A stretch of 64,000 nucleotides of DNA from Bagarius yarrelli (taxonomy: Eukaryota > Chordata > Actinopteri > Siluriformes > Sisoridae). The DNA lies in NCBI GenBank assembly GCA_005784505.1, contig VCAZ01000288.1, forward strand, positions 1 through 64,000, written 5' to 3'. Within the stretch, counting starts at the first letter, position 1; every line of letters starts with the position of its first letter. Below the pieces are notes generated by a model. It was not told the DNA's origin. It ran no database searches and saw only the letters and a program-made list of their open reading frames with translations. Positions 13,255-26,300 of this stretch are shown here, piece after piece. The position numbers and the translations under genes are program-made.

Positions 13255-13314
<60 letters not shown>

Positions 13315-16300
13315 AATAGTGACAATAGAAAATTTAAAAAAACGAGAGTGAAAGAGAGCAAGAGATCAAAAAAACAGAAATAGAGGAGAGAGAAAGAAAT
13401 AGTGAGGATGAAATAAAAAAAAAAGAAAAATTTACACAAAAGAGAGAGAGAAATACTGACAATAGAAAATGAGAAAACAAGACAGCGAACAATAAAAAGA
13501 GAGAGAGAGAGAAAGAAAGAGAGAGGGACAGAGACAGTAAGGAAAAAAAAATGGGACACTGCAAACCTCTACTCTTTTATTTGTAGAGCCTGAATAACCT
13601 AAGAAAGAGGATCTGGCAACCGGATCCATCCTGCTGACAGAGAGCTCAGCGAGAAGAGCATTAATAAGGTAAATCCATGAATGTGATACGAAACGTTGAC
13701 AACATGGAACGACTCTGATAACACTATTAGAATTAAAATATTAGAAATATTAGCAATTCCCAAAGAGCCGTGTTCAGAATTGTGCTCTTTTACTACAGCT
13801 TTATTTTACATGCACAGCATAGAAAATATTAATCAAATAAGACATGTGCTATGTCTATGCTGCCTGTACACCCTATGATCTATCTGTATCAGTGTGCTGT
13901 GTGTGCTGTAAGCCATGTTTCATATGAGGATTGAAGAGGTGCTGTCAGTGCAGCGTACACCCGTACCCATGTTTAGCACTTATCCCAAGGACTCGTAAAG
14001 GAAGAGTAAATTGATGGCGGGAACATGTGTCAATTTCTGAGTGACAATTGCCCAATTTTATTAGCCCACAGCAGCAAGTCACTCGGTCTGAAGGAACATC
14101 TAAACTGTAGTGACCTTGAGCTCCAGTGGAAGAGATGGAGAGAAAGATGAGAGGTAGGCGGTGTAAGAAGGGGGGGGGGCAAAATAAGGAGTATATCGCT
14201 GTCAGTCTCTCTCTGCAGAGATCTCCACACGCTACCCGTGGGTGATGATACATTTTTTATAACTTCATCTCATCTCTGCAGTAAAAAATACAAATTTTCG
14301 AGAAGACAAGATTGAATAGACAAACAGGAATTAATTTTAAACAAACTCTAAAAATAAAAAAGGTAGAGAGAGAGAGAAAGAGAGAGAGGGAGAAAGACAG
14401 TGTGAGAGAAAAAGTGACTGAAAAAGAGAGAGAAAAAAAGAAAATCATTTACTCGGGGGGCAGAAAGAGAGAAAGAAAGACAGACAGAGAGAGAGAGAAA
14501 AAGAGAGAGACAGAGAGAAGAGAGAGAAAGAGAAAGAGAGAGAGAAATGGTGAAAATTAAAAATAAAAAAGCGTTTCACTAAGGCTGCGTTAAAGCAAGT
14601 GTGGAACAGCGATGGAAAGTAAAGCTACCTCAACATGTCATCGTCCCCCTGTGGGGTCTTGGGCGTAGGGGAGAAGCGTCCAGAGGAAGATGGAGGAAGC
14701 GACTGGTTCAGGTAGTTGGGGGTGTTGATGTGGTTCTCCACGTGTTGGAAATAAGCTGAGGGGAAAAAACAAACAGTAAAGAAAATAATTATTGCAAACA
14801 TTTATCAAGCATAGATCCTGTGAGAAGAACGATCTGTCCATCCATCTATTTATTCCACCTGTTTATCTAATCCCAAAATCTTTCTATCACACCCATCAAC
14901 CAAAGTCTATAGCCCAAACCTACCCTTTTACTCATTCTACCCACATCTATCCAAACCGCTTTAGCAAATCTACCAGTCCGTTCATCTGAAACACGCAACA
15001 TATTATCAATCAATCAATCCACCCCTTAAAATATAAACACCATCCAATTATTACCCTCATATAGGATTACACAATACATTATTTCAACATCAGCCTCGCA
15101 ATGTGTGCATTTGCATTAGTCAAATTTCGAGTGGAGATTATATATAGTTTCAGAACATGTCATTCGTGGATTAATTGCAAAGTTTAATATCAAAGAAAAA
15201 GTTTAACATTTGCACATTGTTTCTGTTACTGGTTAAACATCTGAAACAAGTTTATTGTATTTATTTTAACTTTTGTAGTTTTTACAAAGATTAATTGTAT
15301 TCAATTTATATGCTGCAGACTAAGCAGTGTGATTTTACATTTGATGAATCTCCAGAAAAACACAGAACACTGTTTATTTATCTTTGCTTATAATTTGTGT
15401 ATATTTTATGCAGATCCACAAAATCACAATTATTCTTAAATAATGAATTCTTTTCAAATAGTGTTATTAGTCATATGGAGAATTTTCTTTTCATATTGCA
15501 ATAAATATCACAGAAAACAATTTTGCAAAATCTACCCAAAATTTACCCTTCTAACGAAATTTATTAAGCCTTCCATCATCCCAAATCCAACTACCCTCCA
15601 ACTATAATCCAATTATCTTCATAATTCTTTCAGCAAGCTATCTATTTATCCATTTACCCAAATCCATAGCCCAAACCTAACTTTCTTGCCAAATATATCC
15701 AAACCTCCATCTTTCAAATCAATCCTTCAGTTCTTCTGATAAATGCAAATAATGCACCCATCAATGCACCTATATTCCAAAACACAACTGCCATTCAACT
15801 ATTACCCCGTAGCTCACAAAATCAAACCATACCCTTCCATCCACCAATCATCCAAATATCTCCCTAAATACATCCCTTTCGCTTTCTATGCAAAATGATT
15901 AACTTTTTCATCTACTAAAATGCAAATATTATTCTACCATCTACCCATTTTTCCACCCATAAATCAATCCTTTCAACCTTCTACCCGACAACATCTATTC
16001 TGCAAGGGCCAGGATCTGTAAATGTGTCCCCTTATAGATGATTTTATCTGGTGGTCATGTGTTTGGTATTAATATCAAGGTGTAGGATAAGTCGTTGCTG
16101 ATCTTCAGCGTCACTTACAGTTTGTGACGTCAGGAGGAGCAAAGCTGTCGTTCATAAAGACACTGTTGGGTTTGGCCACTTTTAGATACACCACGTCTGT
16201 AGTGTTTTTCAAGGCAGTCACAGCGCTCTCATGGGTCACCTCCTCCAGACACGCACTGTTCACCTACCATGTTCAAACACACTTAAGTCAGCATGATACA

Positions 16301-16640
16301 AACAGGTTTTGTTGGAATCCAGCAGACACGATGTTGGACTTACAGCCAGGAGTTTATCTCCGATCTGCAGCCTGCCGTCTTTGTGTGCGGCACCTCCTTC
16401 GATGATCTTGGTGACGTAGATGCTGTTGTCTCCTGGTATGTGCTGATTGCCCACGCCTCCTGCTATACTAAATCCCAGACCTGAGATCAAGAAAAAGATC
16501 ATGTGGAGTGGAAGGAAAAAGAGAGAGAAAGTGCGAAAGAGGGAGACAGGGGTGAAAAGAGATTTAGAAGAGCAAATAAAAAGAAAGATAGAAAAAAAGA
16601 CAAAGAAAAAAAGAAATGAAATAGAAAGAGTGCAAGAGTG

Positions 16641-16675
<35 letters not shown>

Positions 16676-19600
16676 GGGAAAAGAGAGATATGATTAGAAA
16701 GTGGGACAGAGAGAAAAAAAAGTAGATAAAAATAAGGTCATGACACATTGGCATACCTCTTATTTCATATAAAGCAAAATAAAATGAAAGTTTCATTAGA
16801 AACACAACGAATAAATCTGAAGAATTTTTTTAAGCTTATATTTAAATGCTTCGGTACATTATTATAGGCAGATGAATTTCCGTGTCATAAACATTCTGAC
16901 AAAACGTTGATTATTCCCTGCTGCGTCCAGCATGATGTTAGGCAAAAGTGCCATAAAATTGGCATCTGACTTTTAGCATAAGATGTGAGGGGTTGTGGTG
17001 ATAACTGCTATAATAATAAAATGAATTAATTTGACAAATAAAGATGCCTCTGTAATTGAGGGTGCAGAGACACAGAGCCCAGGACAGGGAGGAGGCAGGC
17101 AAAAATGACTTCTATGGCAACTGCTTCTTGGTTTAATCGATTGAGGGACACTCTGTCTTCATTCCAAAAAATATTCAATAAATGTATCCAATATACATTT
17201 TTAAAATAATAATAATAATTAACAATATTATTTTTTCAACAAATTAACAATTAAAACTATTTCAATTAAATTAACAATTACATTAATTATAAAATAATTT
17301 TAAAAATCATACATTTTATATGAAATGTTACAATTTTTAGTTCCAATTCTATGCTTATTTTCGATATTGTGCAAGTACCTGCTCATTCTAGATTCAAAAT
17401 TTAAGGAACTTTATTAATCTCAGAGGGGAATAGTTTCCATACCTTTGGGTCCTTTAACCAGTTTGATCTCAACTATCTTCTCTGAGACAGATTTTCTTCT
17501 CCTGACGTACAGCCTGACCAGCGATCCAGCCTCCTTCAGCGCCTCTACCGCCTTGCTGTGGGTCACATCCCGGACATCCACCTCATTGACACGCAGAATC
17601 ACGTCGTTCACTCTGGGCAGACGATGCATTCTTTACAGCATTTTCTCTAATGCACTTTATTTTTATAGGAAAAAAACTTTACCATCTTTATTGAGTGATT
17701 TTACAGGATAGAGCATCAAAAACAGTTTAGATTCAAAGAAGCTATTTGACACACACCATACAAACACCACCATACACTGTAAGAGGCCTGACCCCTTCAA
17801 CAAAAGAGTCTCTCCCCCTCTGACAGACTAAATGTCAAGGTGTCCTCATCACTCTCAGTGCTTATCACCACTATGTGTCCACACTGTTGCAACTTTAATG
17901 AGTCTCTGACAATGTGTTTATACACACTCACACACATTTGGTTAAAAATACATGCCGGATAACTATTTTACTGCAAGACTTAATTTTCACAAGTTTTTAT
18001 AATTTTTTTTTTTAGAAGACGAGCTGGCAGACAGGAATGAGGGTGTAATGTTAGAATGAATTTATTCACCTGTTACCGAATGCTGTTTGTTGTAACAGGC
18101 AAAAAAAGTATAATGTGCTGGATTTAGTGCTAATCTATAAACAAGCATTTGTGCTCTTGTGACGTCATATGTCGGTTAACTATGTCAACAAGGCGAACGT
18201 AGTGTGTGCAACTTTCATTTATATGACACAATAATATACTTTTATATAACATAAGTACATCTGGAAAGTATGTACTAACTCAAATGTAGTATCTACTTAA
18301 TTAGTATGCGATTACGGATGAAGCCTTTTGCCCTGTCGGGAATTGCATACTTCCCTACTATATAGTAGGCGAAACTAAGCACGCAAGGCGAGTAGTATGT
18401 CTAAATTCTCAGTATGCATAAAGTTTCCAGATAAAGTTTCCGGATTCCGAAGTATGTGAAGTGGTGAAAAGCGGTGATGCAGCATTTTTCAAGTGTTTCA
18501 AGTAGCTTTAAGATTAGATTTAAGATTAAACTTGTTTATCCTCATTTAAGTTAAACAATATCCAACTTTAAATTTGCACTGCTGTGGCGTTGTGCGTCAC
18601 ATGTCATTATCAATATAGCGGATGTAGTACATCAAAATTTACATCAGAATCTACCTGTAACCATACTATGTAGAACTATGTAGAACATACTTTAATGGTT
18701 GGCAGGGTAGTACTTACTTAAACACAAAGTAAAGATCTACATCCAGCCACCCGCTAAATTTAGCTGCATGACTACAATGATAAAGTGAGCATGAACTCAC
18801 CTTAGTCTTCCGTCCTGAGCAGCAGCGCCCCCTGGAATCACTTTGGTGATAAAGATGCTGGGATCTTCTCCAATGTGAGGGTTATCTGTGCCACCTGCGA
18901 TGCTAAAGCCCAGCCCGGAATTTGCCTGAACACACAAGGAGGATGGATAAATACACCCAACAAACAACAGCCTCAATGCATGTCTTAATCATTAGCTCAA
19001 ACGGGTGTCTCGGGCGTAATTAAAGTGAAACCAAAAGATACCATATATTACTGTATTCATCATGCATTAAAGGCAAGTGTAGCTTAGTGGTTAAAGTGTT
19101 GGACGACTGATTAGAAGGGTGCAAGTTCAAATCACAGGTATGGCTTTTAATCCCCAACTGATCAGCTGTATAAAGTAACTGTACGGTTCTCCAAATAAAA
19201 AGCATCTGTTTAATACTGTACAGGGCTCATAAAATTGCTAGGACAATTGCTAGATCCTGGGGCTACCAAAACTTTCTGTTGGGCATCTTCATCTTTCCTG
19301 TCAGGCTTTATATAGGAAGGAAAAAAATATTTAAATGCTTTTGCATTCTTTTACAAATATAGTTATGTAATTATGTTGTATGTGATTCTTGGGCATCGGA
19401 GAGCCATTATCATCATGTGGAATATTGAAATTGAAAGCATGTTCCGGATCTGTTGGGCACCAATTTCTAAGACATCAACCCGTCTCTCATTATTGTCTTC
19501 ACGTGACAAGTGAAAGTTCTTGTAGTGAGTTTAAGCATGTGCTAGAGCTTGCATGCGCAATCAAGAGAATGTTCCCATACAACCAGATATTTGTATTTTA

Positions 19601-19754
19601 AGTTGATTATTTTACAATCTATGATGTTAATTGTGATTTAAATAAGTTTTTGATTGATGTTTGTCTCATTAAAAATAATGTCTTTTTTATTTAGGCTATA
19701 CCTTAATTAATTTTGGGCTACCAAACACTAAAAGGGCCTGCCCAAAGGATTACC

Positions 19755-19792
<38 letters not shown>

Positions 19793-22700
19793 AAGCCATG
19801 CTGTAAATGTACATAAAATTAATAAATGCTAAAAGCATAACCACTAAAACACTGTGATTAAAGTGAAGCTTTTATTACACTAGTACACCAGGGACAATCG
19901 ATGTGATGCGAGTTTGTAATAATTCTTTGACACGGTTTGTTGAGGAGGTAGCATGGCCTGCCAATCATTGAACAAAAACAAAAACAAACAGATGAGCAGA
20001 CGGTGCTGTGGGTCTGACACTGACGGAGGGCATCATAGTTTATTTATGCAGAGATAATAATGCAGAATTGAAAGCGGGCACTTCTAACTGGGTCATTTGA
20101 GACAGCACAAAGGGGAGGGGAAAAGAGTGTGTAAGAAAGAGAGCGCGTGCGCGAGGGGGGGCTGTTACAGAGGGGGAAAAACCTCAATTATCACTTTTTT
20201 CGATTTTACAGTAATTGGTGAATTGAAGAAAAGGTAGCTGATAGATGACGTTAGATGAACTTACAGCTTATTCGATCTGCTGAGTGGTTAAGGATTAAGG
20301 GCCCAGCGGTTGCAGATAGGTGTTACTAGAAAATCAACTTATGATGCAATCAGCATCCCAAAACTTTACCCACTGAGGTGTTGTTGCCCCACAGAAAGAA
20401 AGATAACTCCTTGATTACACTGTGATCAAGTTAAAGGGTCTTGGTCAGGAGGCCCAGCAGTGGCAGCTTGGTGGCCTTGAAAATTAAACCCACGATTGCC
20501 CGATTTACAGTCCTTAACCCATAAATAACCCATGAAAACACCATCTTTTTAAACACCAAAATCAAATTAAACTACATAAAGTCCAATAAGTAGATATAAA
20601 TGGGTGTCGAACAAACAACAGACGGAACTTATTTCGAAACAAAATGGTTACACAGAGCAACTGCTTTAGTTCAAAAAGGTAACTTCAGCATGACACGTTC
20701 CACTCACCCTCTCCAGCGTAATTTCTTCATACTCATAGTCTGCTTCTGTGCCATTTACCTGCAGGACAAAACACATTAACACACAGATACAACAAATTAA
20801 ATCTGACTTAAATCTAAAACAGATTTTATAAACAAGCTAACCCACAAGTGAAGAATAAAAAAACAGATCATTTGCATGCATTTAAATATAAAGGGTGAAT
20901 ATCAAACATTTGATGCTCTACCGCATTTGTTATTATTATTATTGTTATTATTAAATGATTAATAATAGAGCTAAAAATTATGTTATTATTTAAATCAAGA
21001 ACAATTTAAGACTTTTTAGGCTGCTTGACCTTCGTCTGCACTACAGTGTTGTATCCAAACGGTTTGTTTGCAACCCTGATGCTCATTTGCGCTTTTTACA
21101 GACTAAAACGTAGGATTTGCGTACAATTAATTACATAACATGCAGCTCATTAAAACAGCATCCTGAATGTATGAGGAAAATCACAGGCTAATGACTCTTC
21201 TTTAACTTAAAACTAAGACACAAAAAACGCAAAGTAATAAAACAACAATAAACTAATACTATATTTTACTTATAGAGAGATGCTCGGCAGCCTTAGTGAG
21301 TCAGTGCAGGTGCACAAATACATTCTGACGGTAATGCCGTCAATCATAATTCATTACTTACACTTCTGCTCCTTTACACGCCAATTATAAAAGACAAAAT
21401 GCAGCAATTCCCTCTAGTCCAACGTAACACTCAGTGTCAGTGCGTCGCTGTTTCAGCAAAACAGCCAACCTGAGGGGTGTGTGTGTGTGGTAAGAGAAGC
21501 ACATAAGCTCCACGAAGCTGCAGATTAAAGTATTCTTCCCTCTGCAGAAAGCTTTGGAAAAATGCCGCAGTGCTGATGTGAAAAGCAGAGAGAAACCGCT
21601 GCTCGCTGTTACTAAGAAATTCCCTATGCCCTGATAATAAACCTGATGATTTATATCTAATATATAAGTTTTAACAGGCATCACTATATGCTTTGAGTTG
21701 TGTAGCTTAGCTTTGCTACAGCGTCGGAGACGTTTAGACCAAGCAGAGCGAGCCACCGTAAGCAAAGAAAAACAATTCATATAGTGGCTTTTTTCGCCTT
21801 AAAGTTTTTAAACTCCTCATAATCTGTAAAAAAAACTTTAATAATTAATAACCACAAAATGACTTTTACAATTAAACATCATTTGGTGGTATGTGTAACC
21901 AAGTGTTACTGAATGAAATAATTAGTTAATTAATAATACATATAGATATTTAGGGCAAAACAACTGCACCTATTAATAAATCTTTTAAATGTTGTAGATT
22001 GTATATAGTTATTCTAGTATAGCTAATATACTGTAGTTATTTATACACCTAATCAAAGTGATAAGGAAATAAAAATTCTACTATTTCATTAACTCGTGAT
22101 ACTACATGTTTGCTCCTTTGTTAAAAGCTTGACTGTATATAACATGTGCAGCTGTGGTACTTTCTCACAACACCACCATTTTAATGAGTTAATAAAGTAA
22201 CTGAATCGACTTACATATGGGGCTGAATCCAGGCTTTCCGTATTCACCACGACAGGAGGAGGATTTGCCTGGACGAAAAAGCAACACAGTTACACATAAC
22301 TAACACACAGTATGTGTTTTGCTTCAAGCGGACGCTCTGATGCCCAAATACACATGCAGAGCGGCATGCGAGACAGACTTAGCCTTGCTCCTCTTATGAT
22401 CCTACAAACACCAGCGCTGGCACAAGATTAATGCAATCATGTGAGTACATGACAGTTTATGCTGTGGGAAAAAGAACTAGTAAGGAATTACGCTTAGAGG
22501 TTTTCAAAATGGCCTAAATGATGTAGACGCGAGACTCTGAAGCCTTTACATTCTCACTTGAAGCATACTGGGATCAACAGAAATATTACCAACAAAAAGA
22601 CAAGAAGAACAAAAAGAGGAAAAGGGCTAGAAAAAGAAGGAATAAATGAAAAGAAATGGATGGAAAAAAAAAAAGACCTGTGACGTCGGTGAAGGAATGA

Positions 22701-22834
22701 CAGCAGCCTCCGCAGGGACAGGCGAGATTGGGATCACTGGGATTATGGTGGTGGAGGGAGGGGTGGCATCTGTCTGCTGAACAATAGCATGGGGAAGAGG
22801 TCAGGTCACATACACACACAATCTCTATCTCACA

Positions 22835-22891
<57 letters not shown>

Positions 22892-23270
22892 TCTCTCTCT
22901 CTCTCTCTCTTCTTCTCTCTCTCTCTCTCTCTCGCACACATGACCAAAACAGAAAAATATAGAAGGGCAATAGGGATGGTAGATTTGTATGTGCGTGTAA
23001 ATGTGTGTTAAATTCCACTGCATGAGTGTATGCATGTGTGTATGTGTGTGGTCATGCTGATGCACACTGTGCATGGAGATGCTAGAATAAGCGAGCTCAC
23101 TTTAAAAACTCTGCCTGCACATAAATTTTTGCGGCATTAGAAAAGTTTAATGTTATTTCTGATGCACATACTAAGTGCAGGAAATGAATCCTGCAAACAA
23201 AAAAATACAAAGCAACAAAAAGAAGAAATTAAAACAATTAAAATAAAAATAATTTGTTTACTTAAAGTAA

Positions 23271-23335
<65 letters not shown>

Positions 23336-26300
23336 TTTTTGATAAATTAGAAACCTGAGGCATGTTCAAGCGTTTAATATATGCGTGACACCGCTGAGGC
23401 AAAACACATCTTACCAAACAAAGACAAAATTTTGTTTCGGTCAATAGCATCGATCAGAATGACTAGCGATTCCGCGGTTCACATGTTTACTTACCTATTG
23501 AGCTCAATCTCCTGTGTTTGCATGCAATGCCATGATGGCGATATTCAAGCAATTCTTAAAACGACCACAAGATGGTCTCTTTCTAGCTATACAACACTGG
23601 ATCTATTAATAATAATAATAATAACAATAATAATAATACATTATATTTAAAGCACCTTACACAAAAGTCAAGGTTGCTTTACAACAAATATGATACAATA
23701 AAATGAAAGACACTAGACAACAGTACAAATAGAGAAGTGCAGCAATTTGCAGATCAGTTTTTTGTAATCTAATATTTAAAAAAAAAATAAAATAAAATAT
23801 TCAAGTGTTGATAAAAATGAGTACTTTATAATCGTCAGACTAAAGGCCGGAATAAAAAGGTAGTTTGAAATAATGCACAGACAGAAAGATACTGTAAGGT
23901 ACAGTTTGTTTCCTTCTTTAACTAGGTTTTCCAATAAAAATGAGGTTTTCTAATAAAACCAACAACCACCAAACTTTTGAAGAGACGATGAGCAGAATTA
24001 GCATACATCCCAAAAGCAACTCGCCACCACCAATCCCTAAACAAAGCAAACAGAAGAAAGACATCTACCATGTCCCTTAAACACTTCAGACAACACTGGA
24101 GGAAAGAAACCGTGGAGGATGCTGACAGTTGAGCAACAACTGTCTCAGATGGGATTTTTCCAATGTTCTTTAAAAGGCGTTCAGCTTGTTTATTAAATTG
24201 AATACAGATTTATCCACCTAGAAACACTAATCCTGTTTGTTAAGCCACACACACATAAAGCCTTCACACTTTCTAACACACCATGCAACCATCTGCGGTC
24301 AAGCAGAGAGAAATTGGTTCTAGATAATAATAATAATAATAATATTCAATTCATTGTCATTGTGCAAGGTACATGTACAGAGCCAATGAAATGCATTTTT
24401 CGCATATCCCATCTCAGTAAGTTGGGCTCAGAGCGCAGGGTCAGCTATGATACAGCGCCCCTGGAGCAGGAGGAGTTAAGGGTCTTGCTCAGGGACCCAA
24501 CGGTGGTTGACTTGCCGGAGGTGGGGCTTGAACCCAGGTGTTTCTGGTCTTCAGATTAACAACTCAGCACCTTAACCATTTGAGCCACCACTAACACCCC
24601 CCCCCCCAGCAGGTCTCTTTTGTCTCAGACAAGTCTTACAACTTCAAAGGCCATTACAGTTTTACAAAGTTTTGCTGTGCAAATATCAATTAAAAATGTG
24701 GTACAAGTACAGAACTATGGTTTGTATCTATTACTAGAAGTACTGAATGTCTACTGATTCAAATATGAAAGTATTCAGACAACAACTAATTTATAACAAC
24801 AATAAAATATTTATAAAACCTTAACCCAGCAATGTACCCAAGCAGAAGCATGTAAACTAATAGCAGAACTACAAAATTTCTTTTATGACTCAATCCAAGG
24901 ATTATGGTCCCTCACATACCTTCTCATAGGCCACCGAGTTCCAGACTGGATGCTCCCTAATGGAAAAGTTCTGCAGGGAGCTGTTCACTTTTGCTGTACT
25001 CTTCCTGGGACTCTTTTTCACGCTGTCCCGCAGGTTCAAAAACTTTGTTCTGCTCTTAACGGTGCTGGTGGGCAGCATTGAAGTGCTACAGCAGACAGAG
25101 CTAGGCTGGACAACAGGCACCTGTACGGGTTGAGACTGAGAGAGCTGTGGTCTAAAGTTCAATTTAGAATTTTTCATGGCTGGAATGAAACCATTGGCTT
25201 TTCGGTAAGTATAATCCGTGCCAGATTGGTAGGTGGTCATTCTTCAGTTTTTAGCATTCAGTGAAGCTGATCATTTGTCTTTCCAATTATAAAACAGTTG
25301 GATAATTCTGATGCGTCTTGAAGATGCTTCAGAACAAATTGAGATATCAATCACCAATCCAGAAATACCCATCCAGGTTCTCGGCTTGTATCAGCTCCTA
25401 TGTGTGTGGTGAGGGTTGCGAGTAGGTCGTACGCTCACTATTTAGCATCTAGCACTATGTGTCTCTTGCTCTCATCTCCTCCCGTTTGTGCCAATTAGAA
25501 AGCTCCAGTAGGCACAGCCAAGAAGAGCTGTGGGGCTTTTTCCTAGCATGAATAATCAATGGTGATCTCGATTTCAGATCCATGCAGCCAACACACAAAC
25601 ACCTCTTGCCTGTACATTTGCATGGGATCAGCGAGTGTAGTGTCGTCAAGTTACAGCAGCTGTTTTTACTCAATGCATGATTTACTTATTTGCAAAAAAA
25701 TCTCATACCTAGAATTCTCAAAGTTGCTTTTATAGATTTTAAAACATTTTTATTTGGGTATGATTAATAATCATAGTACCACATCCTAACACCGCACTAT
25801 TGGCAGCGTCAGTGCCTTTATGACAGATGGCTTGTCAATGTGTGTGGATCTAAAGGCTACTAACACCAGGCAAAATTATAAACAGTGAGGTAAATAATAC
25901 AGCAACAGCCGATTTGTTGACATGACAGCTCGAGTTATTAGAGCCGTGACTATGTGGGCAGGGACTTGATGAATTTCTAGGCGACAAGGTACATTTCTAA
26001 CCATATAAATTGCTTGAAGGTTAACAACAAACTTTGCAGAACTAGTGGTATAATTATTTAAACAATTTATGCAAATTGTAATGTTTACACAATAGTATAT
26101 GTTGCACATTTATACATTCCACATTGCAAAATATGTTGAATAAATTAGGATTAGGACTTTGGCAGTCTGTCCCACTTCATCATATAATTCCAGTGCCATC
26201 TAGTGGCATAAGGAACTAGCACAAAAGCAGTGGAATTATTATTGTGCAAATCTGGAGCTGATCCATGAATAGTCATTAGTGGGAATATCCTGACTTTTGG

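Larger units (their letters stand above)
18926..22214 (-). other. dlg1: dlg1 introns around the pre-PDZ1 exon
   Basis: Holds SINE copies at 19070-19205 and 20400-20530 and a 32-base poly-T run at 19759-19790. A 131-codon open frame at 21385-21780 has no recognisable domain and no fitting splice context. Confidence 0.75.
22774..24919 (-). other. dlg1: dlg1 intron before I1A
   Basis: Contains (CT)n at 22837-22934 (GA on the transcript), (AT)n at 23272-23331, an AAT repeat near 23608-23640 and a full SINE at 24341-24598. No exon was recognised. Confidence 0.8.

Noticed and set aside
13575..13629. Open stretch with SSFLGYSGS that resembles the SSFLG of the mammalian DLG1 linker
   Set aside because: The linker exon at 14629-14755 already joins PDZ3 in the right phase, and this stretch has no donor in a usable phase; the match is five residues only.
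13233..14560. Several Ser/Leu/Phe- or Arg/Glu-rich open frames
   Set aside because: All are translations of GA/CT tracts.
21385..21780. 131-codon minus-strand open frame in an intron
   Set aside because: No domain, no fitting splice signals and no similarity to any DLG exon.
22586..23074. 162-codon and 62-codon minus-strand frames
   Set aside because: They are translations of the (GA)n microsatellite, partly overlapping I1A in the wrong frame.
24540..24600. tRNA-like A and B boxes
   Set aside because: They are SINE heads, without a credible cloverleaf or anticodon arm, and are repeated through the window.
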